A stretch of 64,000 bases of DNA, from contig NC_073696.1 in NCBI RefSeq assembly GCF_029784165.1, positions 22,079,530 through 22,143,529 on the forward strand, read 5' to 3'. Below the pieces are notes generated by a model that saw only the letters and a list, made by a program, of their open reading frames with translations, made no database searches and was not told where the DNA came from. How positions within the stretch are numbered: the stretch's first letter is position 1; each line of letters opens with the position of its first letter. Below, piece after piece: positions 1 to 9,560 of the stretch. Source of the stretch: Wyeomyia smithii. Lineage: Eukaryota; Arthropoda; Insecta; Diptera; Culicidae. A program made the translations under genes and the position numbers.

Positions 1-317
1 GCATTATCCCTGACAGTGCGAATAACGTATTCCTTGTAATGAAATAAACAGTGAAAAGCTGATTTAACACTCAAAACTAGACGGCTCACGTGTTGTCAAA
101 ATGAGTCAACTTTTCATTGAATGCATTTACTAGTGCCCACTATCGCACAGAGACTGCATTTCACTAAATTTCACTGCATTTCACTAATCCGCTGCAACTA
201 GGGCGCTATCCATAGCCATGCCACAGTTGTGGCCGCTATACGCTGCCATTGGTATCCACTGCACTGTTAGTACTGCTGCTAAGGGAGGACGACTGCTGTT
301 GTCGCTGTCTAGAACTA

Positions 318-354
318 TTATGAGCGGCTTCGGCTGAAACAGGCCCTTATATAG
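318..354 (-). promoter_or_regulatory. Predicted TATA promoter of family A unit A1
   Basis: On the minus strand CTATATAAG lies at 354-346 and an Inr-like TCATAA at 323-318. The first T of TATA is 32 nt upstream of the Inr A at 321, the canonical spacing. The same geometry is preserved in A2, A3 and A4. Activity is inferred from motif and spacing only. Confidence 0.5.
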
Positions 355-1271
355 GCCATTTAGCATGTTTTAAATTACAAGGTATATGATTCTGTCGACC
401 GTGCTTGGGAAGCAATCAGATAACGACTAATCCGAGATCGAATTTTTCGTTTTGACAAGGCTTGACTAATCAATAGTACAATAGTGTGAATAATAAAATT
501 ACAATTATCTTCTTTTGGGAAGAATCTTAGAGTATTTTCCAATCTATTGCTGCAAGAACGAAGGAAATCCATCGGATACTAACCGATTTATTAGCATTTG
601 AAATTGGACATATTCTTCACTTTTTTCGGTTTTAGATTTTCATTTCACATCCCTATGTAGCCGAACTTCCTGAGAGAAGTATTCTACTTCAAAATCACAG
701 GAGGGTTGTGTGCAAAGCCACGACCGCAAGTGTGAAGTAGAATACTTTTACAAGAAAACCCGGCTGCTTGCGTGTCAGTCATTTTTTAATTTGTTGTTCA
801 ATTCAATATCGGATGAGATACCGATCACTTCTTGGCGTTATCGTTGACAGTGCGAATAAAGTATCCCTTGTGATAAAATAAACAGTGAAAAGCTGATTTA
901 ACACTCAAAACTAGACGGCTCATGTGTTGTCAAAATGAGTCAACTTTTCATTGATTGCATTTACTAGCGCCCGCTATCGCACAGAGACTGCATTTCACTA
1001 AAGTGCCTCACTGCATCAGCGGCTATCGATGCTAAACCCGCTGCAATTGCTACGCTATCCGTATCCATGCTAATGTTTTGGCCACTATTCGCTGCTATTG
1101 GTATCCGCTGTCCCTGCATCAGCTGGCCCAGCTGCTATCGGTGCTGAGATCCGCTGCAACTAGTGCACTATCCATTGCTATGCCACAGCTGTGGCCGCTA
1201 TCCGCCTGGTATCTACTGCACTGCTACTGCTGCTGCTAAGGGAAGACTGCTGTTGTCGCTGTCTAGAACTA

Positions 1272-1308
1272 TTATGAGCGGCTTCGACTGAAACAGGCTC
1301 TTATATAG
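1272..1308 (-). promoter_or_regulatory. Predicted TATA promoter of family A unit A2
   Basis: This has the same layout as A1. Minus-strand CTATATAAG is at 1308-1300 and TCATAA at 1277-1272, with the predicted start at about 1275. The flanking bases (GAGCGGCTTCG) are conserved with the other units. Confidence 0.5.
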
Positions 1309-1943
1309 GGATGAAAAACCTATCGATAGTAGTAGGAAATCATCGATAACTATCGATAGCCATTTCAGTCGATAATTTCCATCCTTACTCTTATACAGAC
1401 AAATAGCAAATTTAAAATGGCAAGGTCTATGATTCTGTCGACCGTGCTTGGGAAGCAATCATATTAACGACTAATCATATCAGTCAAATTTCGCGCTTCA
1501 ACAAGGATTGACCATTCTCAATAATATAGTTGCTTGTCATGATTTGGACTTGATAGTTGTTGAATTTTGATTATGCGAAAAATTAATTTTTATGCTGATA
1601 ATGAAAGCTTTTCGGATGTTGTGCTCATGACTGAAGGAAAAGATAATTCAGTACGTTCTGAGACACGGAGATGAAGCCAAATATATATCTGTTACAAATT
1701 TCTTGAAAGTGTGAATTGATTTAAGAGAAAATATTAACTCTTCAATTAGATTTTTATTTCAACCTGAAAAGGACAACTTGCTGTTTAATTCAATGTTTGA
1801 TAAGATGCCGATCACATCTTTGCGTTATCACTGGCAGTGCGAATAAAGTATCCCTTGGGGGAAAATATACACTGAAAGGTTTTCAGAACGTTCTTTTCAT
1901 TGGATGCATTTGCTAGGACTGCTGTTGTTGCAGTCTAGAATTA

Positions 1944-2057
1944 TAATGAGCGACTTCGGGTGAAACAGGCTCTTATATAGGCCAAATAGCACATTTCAAA
2001 TGGCAAGGTCTCTGATTCTATCGACCGTGCTTGGGAAGCAATCATATAACGACCAAT
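1944..2057 (-). promoter_or_regulatory. Predicted TATA promoter with inverted CCAAT, unit A3
   Basis: Minus-strand CTATATAAG is at 1980-1972, with TCATTA at 1949-1944 and a predicted start at about 1947, again 32 nt from TATA. An ATTGG (reverse CCAAT) at 2057-2053 lies about 75 bp upstream of the TATA box. This is a common arrangement for strong pol II promoters. Confidence 0.5.
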
Positions 2058-2322
2058 CAGAGGCCGAAGTTTTCGTTTTGACAAGGCTTGACTGTTTTCA
2101 ATAGTCCAACAGTTTGAAAAATAAAATTACAATTATCTGCATTTAGGAAGAATCTTAGAAGATTTTCAATCTATTGCTGCAAGAACGAAAAAACTCCATC
2201 GAATACTAACCGATTTATTAGCATTTGAAATTGGACATATTTTTCACTTTTTTCGGTTTTAGATTTTCATTTCACATCCCTATGTAGCCGAACTTCCTGA
2301 GAGAAGTATTCTACTTCAAAAA

Positions 2323-3165
2323 TTATGAAATTTACTGTTTAAGGATTTCAAAGCCCATTTATTTAAATTTAACTATGTTCATAGCTTCTGAGATTTAAGA
2401 GCGTTTTTCACATTCTTCATTATAATGAAATTCAATAGCAACCTAAGCGGCAAATAGACCCTTCATTTGACACCAAGATAGAAAGAATCGGTCAGACCAT
2501 CTCTGAGAAAAGTGAGTGCGAAAAAAAAGGTGCACATACACACGTACACACCCACACACAAACATATACACCTATACATGCATATATACAGAAAATGCTC
2601 GATTCGTTGAACTGAGTCGAGTAGTATATGACATTCGGCCATTTGGATCATTTTTCTACCTTTTAATTAGCCAGTGATCGTTAGGAGAAAGTCAATATGT
2701 TTACTTTCATCATGTGATTTTACATTTTTATGAACAACGGACACAGTTACAATCCGATTGCAATGAAATTCAATAGCAACCTATGGGGCAACTAGACCTT
2801 TCATTTGACACTAATTTTGTGAAAATCGGTTCAGCCATCTCTGAAAAAGATGAGTGAGTTTAAACAACCTCAGGATAATTTTTCTTTACATTACTTTTGA
2901 ACCATATGTTCAATCATAACGAAATTTAAAAGTTAAGGGTTCTGGAGACAGCCCGATCATTTGGAACCAGTTTTATTGAAATCGGTTATGTGGTTTCTAA
3001 GATATTGATGTTCCGTGATTTTTACATTTTGATTCATAACCTCTAAACTAAAACTCCGATTACAATGATATTAAATAGCAACCTATGGCGCAACTAGACC
3101 TTTCATTTGCAATTAATTTTATGAAAATCGGTCCAGCCATCTCTGAGAAAAGTGAGTGAGAAAAA
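2323..3165 (+). repeat. R1 dispersed repeat inserted in family A unit A3
   Basis: This block interrupts the A3 sequence between CTTCAAAA and ATCACAGGAGGGTTG, which are contiguous in A1 at about 690-705, so A1 acts as the empty site. Inside, one motif recurs at about 2431, 2769 and 3071: TTCAATAGCAACCTATGG, then CCTTTCATTTGACAC, then GCCATCTCTGAGAAAA. The spacings are about 338 and 302 bp. The first unit carries a CA-rich stretch and the ACAGAAAATGCTC..GACATTCGGCC module. The same modules recur at 9401-9560 and 48396-49520. This is a mosquito-type dispersed repeat, perhaps the 3' end of a LINE. No coding region remains. Confidence 0.65.
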
Positions 3166-4280
3166 AATCACAGGAGGGTTGTGTGCAAAGCCACGACCGC
3201 GAGGTTGGAGTAGAATACTTTTACACAGCTCTACTTACGGCTGGACATTAACCTACGGCCGGGCGAACGGTTCACGCCGCTTTTCGCGTTTAGCCTGGCA
3301 GAGGCCTAATGTGCACGGCCAACACAATAGAAAGGTGTTTTCACATTGAAAATAAGACACGGCTTTACTGGAGTAAGTGTTGGCAAATGCATCTACCGCT
3401 AATACCGCCGCTATCGTATGAAAGCGCTTCGTTTCATGTGGGGAATAATATCAACAACGAAAAATGACGCGCGTCTAAGCACACCCGAACTGTTTCGCCA
3501 AGCCGCGTCCATTTACTTCCTTATAACATCCGCCTCATGGAAGTACCGGCTGCACCTACCGCTGAGGCTGTTACCATACTGCTACTGGTACACAAAACTA
3601 TTAACTCTTCAAATTAAGTGTTTTATTTGTCCTCAAAAGAACAATTGTTCAATTCCATATCGCATATAATGCAATCGCAGCTCTGTAATATTACCGACAG
3701 TAATACTCTTCTGAACAAAATGATCCAACTTTTCCATTAGAGGAAGTGCCGGCTGATGTACTGCAAAAATCTCGCCCGATCGCTCGCGTTGGCGTTCGTT
3801 CTCAGGCAGAGGCCTGAGACGTGGTGACCAACCACAGGGCAAGTGATTTGTTTAATTTGAAGGCAGCCACAGGCGCAACCCGCTGATATATTCTGTTACT
3901 GCTGAGTGCTGATATCTGCTGCTGCTGCTGTCAACGTTGTGGACGGTCCATCCAGTTCACCTTCCGACGAATGAATGTAGCTAGTTTTCCCAGAAACACT
4001 CTTTTATAGCCCAAGGGTGCTACGAAATAGTCCACGCCCTATCAGTTCAGTTGTTCCATTCCCTAATGTTCTTCAGACAATTATTCCACAATTCGCATTT
4101 GATTTTTGTATCCAGCGAATAAACACCGATGGTGCTCTCACGCACGCAACGGTTTTAACCCGTATCTTATTGCGGTTTGTAACATCAAGCGATTTCGTTT
4201 GCTCGCTGTTGCGTGTTGCATCATGTTGCAACTTGGCAGCTGGGAGACGACGAAATTCAGTTTATGCTGATTGATTGAAA
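3166..4280. repeat. Continuation of A3 and a diverged family A unit
   Basis: The first about 70 bp (ATCACAGGAGGGTTGTGTGC..) resume the A3 unit after the R1 insertion. From about 3600 the sequence matches family A only loosely. TTTTATTTGTCC.. and TTCAATTCCATATCGCAT parallel the start of unit A2. The 27-bp block at 3816-3842 (CTGAGACGTGGTGACCAACC and onward) recurs with one change at 4859-4885. A minus-strand GCTATAAAAG at 4010-4001 is a further TATA candidate. No gene is seen. Confidence 0.45.
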
Positions 4281-4374
4281 CGACTTCATATTAGCTCTGC
4301 ATAGTCGAACTAACTGCTTTTGTGAATGCGTTCTAACAGGGCAGTTTATTATTCAATGTCGGTTATGCTGATCG

Positions 4375-4820
4375 CAGCCTTTGCGCTGCCCCTACAGTGG
4401 GGGGTTTACTAAATAAAGTAAAAATTAGACAACTACAACAGAATTCGATTGCATCCCGCACAGAATGTCTGCTTGTGTTGATGCCAGATAATTATTAACC
4501 TTCAATTTTTTTTTCTATTTGCCTTGAAAAAAAAGCATTTTGCGGTTCAAAATCGGTTGCTAATTAGAACCTTTGAGCTGCCCTAACATTGGGGGAATTA
4601 AGATACACGGACAACATGCACTGTGGAAGCTATTTTACATTCAGTAAATTCGACGGGTGCGACAGATTTAAATTGCTAGAATGCAACACAGAATGCTTGC
4701 TTGCGTTGACAGAAATTATTAACTTTCTTGTTTATTTGCCTTGAAAAAGGCATTTTGATTTCCAAAATTGGATTTCCTGATGGCAATCTTCATGCTGCCC
4801 CAACACGGGGGGAATAATGG
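4375..4820. repeat. Tandem repeat of about 200 bp with a C/G hairpin
   Basis: Three units each start with a small hairpin made of a CTGCCCC-type run and a GGGGGG-type run separated by about 6 nt (near 4385, 4578 and 4794). The first two are followed by GAATG..TGCTTGYGTTGA, an ATTATTAACYTTC block and TATTTGCCTTGAAAAA. The repeats are diverged, so the array is old. Function is unknown. It lies directly before the segment of family A that carries the LINE. Confidence 0.6.
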
Positions 4821-4858
4821 CTGTCTGGCGACACACGCTGAGAAAAACCGCGCTGCTC

Positions 4859-4951
4859 CTGAGACGTGGTGACTAACCACAGGGCTAGTGCTGCTGCTAA
4901 GGAAGGACGACTGCTGTTGACGCTGTCTAGAACTATTATGAGCGGCTTCGG
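4859..4951. repeat. Family A unit A4, left part (interrupted by LINE)
   Basis: This contains CTGCTGCTAAGG, ACGCTGTCTAGAACTATTATGAGCGGCTTCGG, as in A1 and A2, and then breaks into a poly-T run at 4953. The unit resumes at 9027. The last 14 bases (4938-4951) are the left copy of the LINE target site duplication. Confidence 0.75.
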
Positions 4952-5222
4952 ATTTTTTTTTTTGGATTCAATATTCTTTATTTTTCTTACGGTATTTTCA
5001 TTATACATTTGTTTTTTTTGAACATTGTGAGAGATTCAATTTTATCAACTTTTCAACTCTGATGTTTTTAATGTACTATAAGTGTTACTACTTTTTCCTT
5101 TTCTACGTACATGATTTACATTTTAATGCTCGGCATTAGAGTTTTAATTATTAATAAATATACCTAGCTACTTATAAATAAAGCTCACGAATGAGCACCG
5201 CACTAGAGTTAAGTGCATTGTT

Positions 5223-7817
5223 TTAACTGTTTTCAGCGTGTGCAGAGATTATGTTTTCGGTCATATCGATACCAGCTATTTGATGCACTTCTGATGTTCG
5301 GGTTCCGAAGGGCACGTTCAAGATCATTTTCAGGAACTTGTTCTGGATCCGTTGAATCTTTTGCAGGTGGGTTCTCGCGCAGGTTCTCCAGATCGACGAG
5401 GCGTATAGAAGCATCGGCAGGATGACCTGTTTGTATACCGTCAATTTATTCACGACGGATAATTTCGATTTTCGGTTGATTAGCGGGTACAACTTCTTCA
5501 TTAGCACTAAGCTTTTCGTTACTGTTTGTTCAATGTGGGGGCGATAAAGTAGCTTATGCTCATAGGTCAAACCAAGGTAGCGTACATTTGACGACCAGGG
5601 AATATCCACATTGTTCAACCGAATCTTTGTTGTCGGCACCAAACGTTGACTATTCCGATGTGGGAAGACTATGGTCTGAGTTTTTGCTGCATTCACACAA
5701 ATTTTCCATGAGGTGAGGTAATTCACAAAGACGTTAAGCCCAGTTTGCAGCTTTTTAACTATTTGGTTGATCTGTCTGCCCTCGTACATAATGGCGGTAT
5801 CATCAGCAAACAGCGACAGGATGCCTCCATTGGGTAGTTCAGGAATATCTGATGTGAATAAGTTATACAGAACAGGACTAAGGATGCTGCCCTGTGGAAC
5901 ACCAGCTCCTACGTCGTATGGGTCAGACAGGCCACCCAGCACACAGAGCTGAGATTTGCGCAGCGTAAGATAGTTTTGCACAATCTTCACTAGATAAACG
6001 GGATAGTTGTAGCGCTGTAGCTTGTAGATAAGCCCGTCGTGCCACACGTTGTCGAATGCTTTTTCTATGTCCAGGCAGGCCATGGCAGTTGTTTTAGATA
6101 GCTCCTTGTTCCGATTGATGAGTTTTGTTACTCTCTGCAGTTGATATGTTGTTGAATGGCCTCTGCGAAAACCGAACTGTTCGTCCAGGAATATGTTGTT
6201 CACTTCTGCGTGGCACAGAATACGGCTGTAGATGCATCGTTCGAATACCTTGCTGAGGGCAGAAAGCAGACTGATGGGACGGTAGCTTTTGGGGCATGTG
6301 GGATCCTTTCCTGGTTTCAAAATGGGAATCACTTGCGCCAGTTTCCACTTTGTTGGAAAGTATGCCAATTCAAGGCATCGGTTGAACACTTTTTCCACCA
6401 CAGACAAGGCTGTTGGTCCAAGGTTTTTGAGCACAAGGTTGAACACTCCGTCAAATCCGGGAGCCTTCATGTTCCGAGAGAATTTAATGTTGTTTTGTAC
6501 CTCGTCCACTGTTATCCGCTGATTAGGTGGTAAGATATTCGGTGTGCGGGCCAGAATTACTATCGATTCACTGACAGCTGGTTCGATTCCACTCACAATA
6601 TCACGACCAAGATTGTGGGAAGCGGCAAAATGCTGAGAGATAGCACAAGCCTTTTCGCGGGAAGTTAGCAAAGTTCCACTATTCACTATTAATGGCGGAA
6701 TGGGTTTTGGTTTGTTCTTCAACACTTTAGCCACACGCCAAAATGGCCGTGAGCAGTTGGGCAAATTACGTAATTCGGTTGCAAACTGTCTGTTTTTCAC
6801 TTTCTCCAGACGTTCTTGAACGATTTTTGTCAGCTGTCTAGCGAAGAATCGGTGCCTAGTGTTGCGGGTACGTTGATATTGCCTTCTCAGCGAGTTTCGC
6901 AAGGAAATTATGCGCTTGGTGTTATCGTCGACTTGCGCAAACTTACGTGTCACTGGAACAGATGGGATGTAGCGGCACTCTGCTTCCTGGATGACGTCTA
7001 TCATGGACTGTAGAGTACGATCGATGTCTCCAGTGCTGTTCAAAGTGATGTCCGCATCAAGATGGTTTTCAACATACCGCTGCAGCTGAACCTAATTTGC
7101 ACGATGGTAATTTCTTCTTTGTTGAACTTGACGACGCTCTACGTTAGCACCAATCTCAGCGATGACCGGAAGATGATCCGAGGAGAGCTCTGTTATGGTT
7201 TTCGGAATCGAAAATCGATCGGTGATGTTGGTCAGAAAAATGTCAAGCTTAGAGCCTACACCACCAGGAGAGATGTAAGTTGGCAATTCCGGATGAGCGG
7301 GATAGTAATATCCAGCTTCGGAATCTTCTACGATGATGTTACCATTTGAGTTGCACCTGGAGTCACCCCAAGCGGAGTGGCGAGCATTGAGATCACCTGT
7401 GATGACGAAATCGCCTCCTCTTCTAGACAGCTTTTGGATGTCGTTCTTCAATTTCACCGTGGTTCCATTTGCCCGTCGAGACTGCTTCGGACAATAGACC
7501 GCAATAAATGTGAGTGGTCCATCAGTGGTGGTAATTTCGATTCCTACAGCATCGACAAAGATTGTGTTGAAACTCGGTAGTGATTTGTATGGCAGTCCTC
7601 TCCTTATGGCGATTGCAACCCCGCCCTCAGCTGAGGTTGTGCGGTCCAGTCTGACTACCGAGTGTTCCGGCAGGCAGAAGTTTATGTTCGGCTTCAAATG
7701 TGTTTCGGTTATTGCAGCGACATCGATGTGGTGTGTGTTCAGAAAATGTAGAAGTTCTAACTTCTTGTTGGCCACAGAGCGGGCATTCCAGTTAAGGTTT
7801 CGAAAGAATGGATCCAT
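5223..7817 (-). pseudogene. LINE ORF2: endonuclease-reverse transcriptase, one in-frame stop
   Basis: The start ATG at 7817-7815 overlaps the end of ORF1 by 26 nt in a different frame. The N-terminal 241 codons are an EEP endonuclease: NWNARS, ITETHL, GGVAIAIR, GDLNARH and SDHLPV are visible. A TAG at 7094-7092 then interrupts the frame. The same frame continues to 5223 with the reverse transcriptase. Its landmarks are YRPISLLSALSKVFERCI, FGFRRGHST, the catalytic LDIEKAFDNVWHDG, GVPQGSILSPVLYN, and FADD at about 5810-5799 in place of YADD. The C-terminus has QRIQNKFLKMI. Full length would be about 864 residues, normal for Jockey ORF2. The single stop and otherwise open frame imply a fairly recent insertion. 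The product would nick target DNA and prime cDNA synthesis on it. Confidence 0.9.
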
Positions 7818-8908
7818 GACGGTAGTAAAAAGTCATCATGACCGCAATCTGTTCCTGGTTGGTGCGACAAGCCATTGTTTGCTGATCGAGTTTAAGAAAC
7901 AGCGTAGCTAGCTGTTCCATCGAGTACAAATTGCTACTTGCTGGGGGCATGCTGGCAGCCTGTGCATAACTCAAAAATCCGGGGGGGTCCCGGCTAGGAA
8001 CACCACCAGTTGGAGCAGGTGGAAACGGCAACGTACTCGAAGTCGCTGGCGGGGTTGGTGTAACGCTAGGTTGTACACTTTTTCTATTCGACGGTCGCTG
8101 GCGATTGGCAATTTCACTTCGAATGCTTATTGTCACAGTTGAGACACTTGATTTGTTCGGCTTCCTCAACAAGACAATCCACTGTTCGATGCGGACCTGC
8201 ACATTTCATGCAGCGACTCTTGATGTGGCAATTCTTTGTGCCATGTCCATAGTTCAAGCAATTGGAACACTGCGTGACATCGCGATGAATCGGTTTGTAT
8301 CGCTCCCATTGCACGATGATGTTGAATAGGGCGGTGATTGTTTTCACTGTGCTCAGTGTAGTTGAACCCCTGGTCAGGTGGATCAGGTATAACTGATCAC
8401 GATACTTGATGGCTTTGTTGTGTCTTATCATTTTGTATACTGCTTCCACTTCTAGGCCGCAAGCGACAAGCTCCGTTTTTAACTCGTCCAGTTCCAATTC
8501 CGGTAAACCACGCAGTACAACTTTGAATGGTTTTGTAGCTGCAATATCGTGAGTAAAATACTCCGCTTTTGTTTGCTTCAGGTAAGCCTCTACTGCCTTG
8601 TAATGTGGGGTGGATGGAACGACGATTTTGTAGCCGTCCGTGCATAGCCTCAGGGTAGCTATCAGCCCTTTGCTGATAAGTTCATTGAAGTGTTGCCTTA
8701 GTCCAGGCGGGAAACCTTTTACGTAGAAAGGCGGCATTTTCTCCTTCTTTTCCGTTTTCTCGGTAGTTTGGTCAGCTAGCGATGCAAACTTGTTAGCAGC
8801 TAGTATCTTCTTGGCGATTCCATCATCCTTTTCAGCAGGGTCACGAGGACGCTTATTGTTTTGCCCCTTACTGGAACCCGTTTTTCCCATTTCGTTGGGA
8901 CACGACAA
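7792..8908 (-). pseudogene. LINE ORF1: Gag-like nucleic-acid binding protein, frameshifted
   Basis: Reading starts at 8908 and runs to a stop at 8114. A second frame, open from 8202 to 7792, carries the C-terminal part, so there is a frame break near 8114-8202. The first part holds a lysine-rich N-terminus and a PRE_C2HC-type region (FKVVLRGLPELELDELKTEL). Then come CCHC-type zinc knuckles: CSNCLNYGHGTKNC, then CMKCAGPHRTVDC, then CLNCDNKH, which is cut by the frame break. The second part is a proline/serine-rich tail. Such proteins bind the element RNA in a cytoplasmic RNP. An alternative is programmed frameshifting, but no slippery heptamer is evident, so decay is more likely. Confidence 0.8.
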
Positions 8909-9026
8909 CGTACTGTTGTATAACGAATGCGATAGGTAAAATAAACGAATGCGATAGGTAAACTAAAACTTTCAGTTGTTGTAACAAACTTGTCTGTACA
9001 CACCAAGCGTGAGACGAAGAATGATC

Positions 9027-9138
9027 ATGAGCGGCTTCGGCTGAAACAGGCTCTTATATAGGCCAAATAGCATGTTTTCAATTGCAAGGTATATGATCCT
9101 GTCGACCGTGCTTGGGAAGCAAGCATATAACGACCAAT
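9027..9138 (-). promoter_or_regulatory. Family A promoter abutting the LINE 5' end
   Basis: Minus-strand CTATATAAG is at 9061-9053. The Inr-like TCATGA is at 9030-9025, with the predicted start at about 9028, 32 nt downstream of TATA. ATTGG (reverse CCAAT) is at 9138-9134. The predicted start lies inside the right TSD copy, 2 nt from the LINE 5' end at 9026. Transcription from here would read directly into the LINE in sense. Confidence 0.5.
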
Positions 9139-9400
9139 CAGAGGACGAATTATTCGTTTTGACAAGGCTTGACTATTTTCAATAGTACGATAGTGTGAAT
9201 AATAAAATTACAATTATCTTATTTTGGGAAGAATCTTAGAAGATTTTCCAATCTATTGCTGCAAGGACGAAGGAAATCCATCGAATACTAACCGATTTAT
9301 TAGCATTTGAAATTGGACATATTTTTCACTTTTTTCGGTTTTAGATTTTCATTTCATATCCCTATGTAGCCGAACTTCATGAGAGAAGTATTCTACTGCA
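9041..9400. repeat. Family A unit A4, right part
   Basis: This resumes unit A4 after the LINE: CTGAAACAGGCTCTTATATA, TCGACCGTGCTTGGGAAGC, GACCAATCAGAGG, GTAGCCGAACTTC and GAGAAGTATTCTACTGC. It ends at the same nucleotide (CTNCAAAA) where R1 begins in unit A3. Confidence 0.75.
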
Positions 9401-9560
9401 AAAATTGGAACATACACACACACATACATACATACAGAAAATGCTCAGTTCGTCGAAAGGGGTCGAGTGGTATATGACATTCGGCCATTGGGACCACTTT
9501 TATACCTTTGGTTTTTCCAGTGTTTGCTATACCTTTCTAGGAGAAAGGCAAAACCGGAGC
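9401..9560 (+). repeat. R1 repeat copy, 5' truncated
   Basis: It begins with a CA/TACA-rich stretch, then ACAGAAAATGCTCAGTTCG, GAGTGGTATATGACATTCGG, and a terminal hairpin CCTTTCTAGGAGAAAGG near 9532-9548. The same order is seen at 49390-49515. The terminal hairpin is a family hallmark, probably the 3' end. Confidence 0.65.

Larger units (their letters stand above)
1..2322. repeat. Family A tandem repeat, three units (A1-A3)
   Basis: Three related units lie head to tail. Each begins near a shared block reading about GCGTTATC..CAGTGCGAATAAAGTATCCCTT, at about 2, 835 and 1822, so the spacings are about 834 and 987 bp. Within each unit the same order recurs: a GCTGC-rich segment, AGAACTATTATGAGCGGCTT, CTTATATAG, TCTGTCGACCGTGCTTGGGA, and in A1 and A3 an AT-rich tail ending GAAGTATTCTACTTC. 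A2 is internally rearranged and A3 lacks part of the GCTGC-rich segment. A1 ends in an inverted repeat (GAAGTATTCTACTTC versus GAAGTAGAATACTT, 676-749). No ORF longer than about 80 codons is plausible. I do not recognise the family. It could be a satellite, the promoter part of a larger element, or spacer of a repeated gene. Confidence 0.75.
4938..9040 (-). mobile_element. Jockey-type non-LTR retrotransposon with 14-bp TSDs
   Basis: The element occupies 4952-9026 on the minus strand. It is bounded by exact direct repeats ATGAGCGGCTTCGG at 4938-4951 and 9027-9040. Its 3' end is a poly-A (plus-strand T run 4953-4963) preceded by a minus-strand AATAAA at 4982-4977. It carries an ORF1 with Gag-like zinc knuckles and an ORF2 with an apurinic-type endonuclease and a reverse transcriptase, overlapping as is usual for the Jockey clade. 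A 22-bp direct repeat (8922-8943, 8944-8965) lies in the short 5' region. At about 4.1 kb it is close to full length. It is inactive: ORF1 has a frame break and ORF2 an in-frame stop. Confidence 0.9.

Noticed and set aside
1..2300. Histone gene cluster spacer as identity of family A
   Set aside because: TATA plus reversed CCAAT are histone-promoter-like, but no histone coding sequence and no 3' stem-loop is present in the window, so the idea is unsupported.
6156..6533. 125-codon plus-strand ORF in the LINE
   Set aside because: Antisense shadow of the reverse transcriptase domain.
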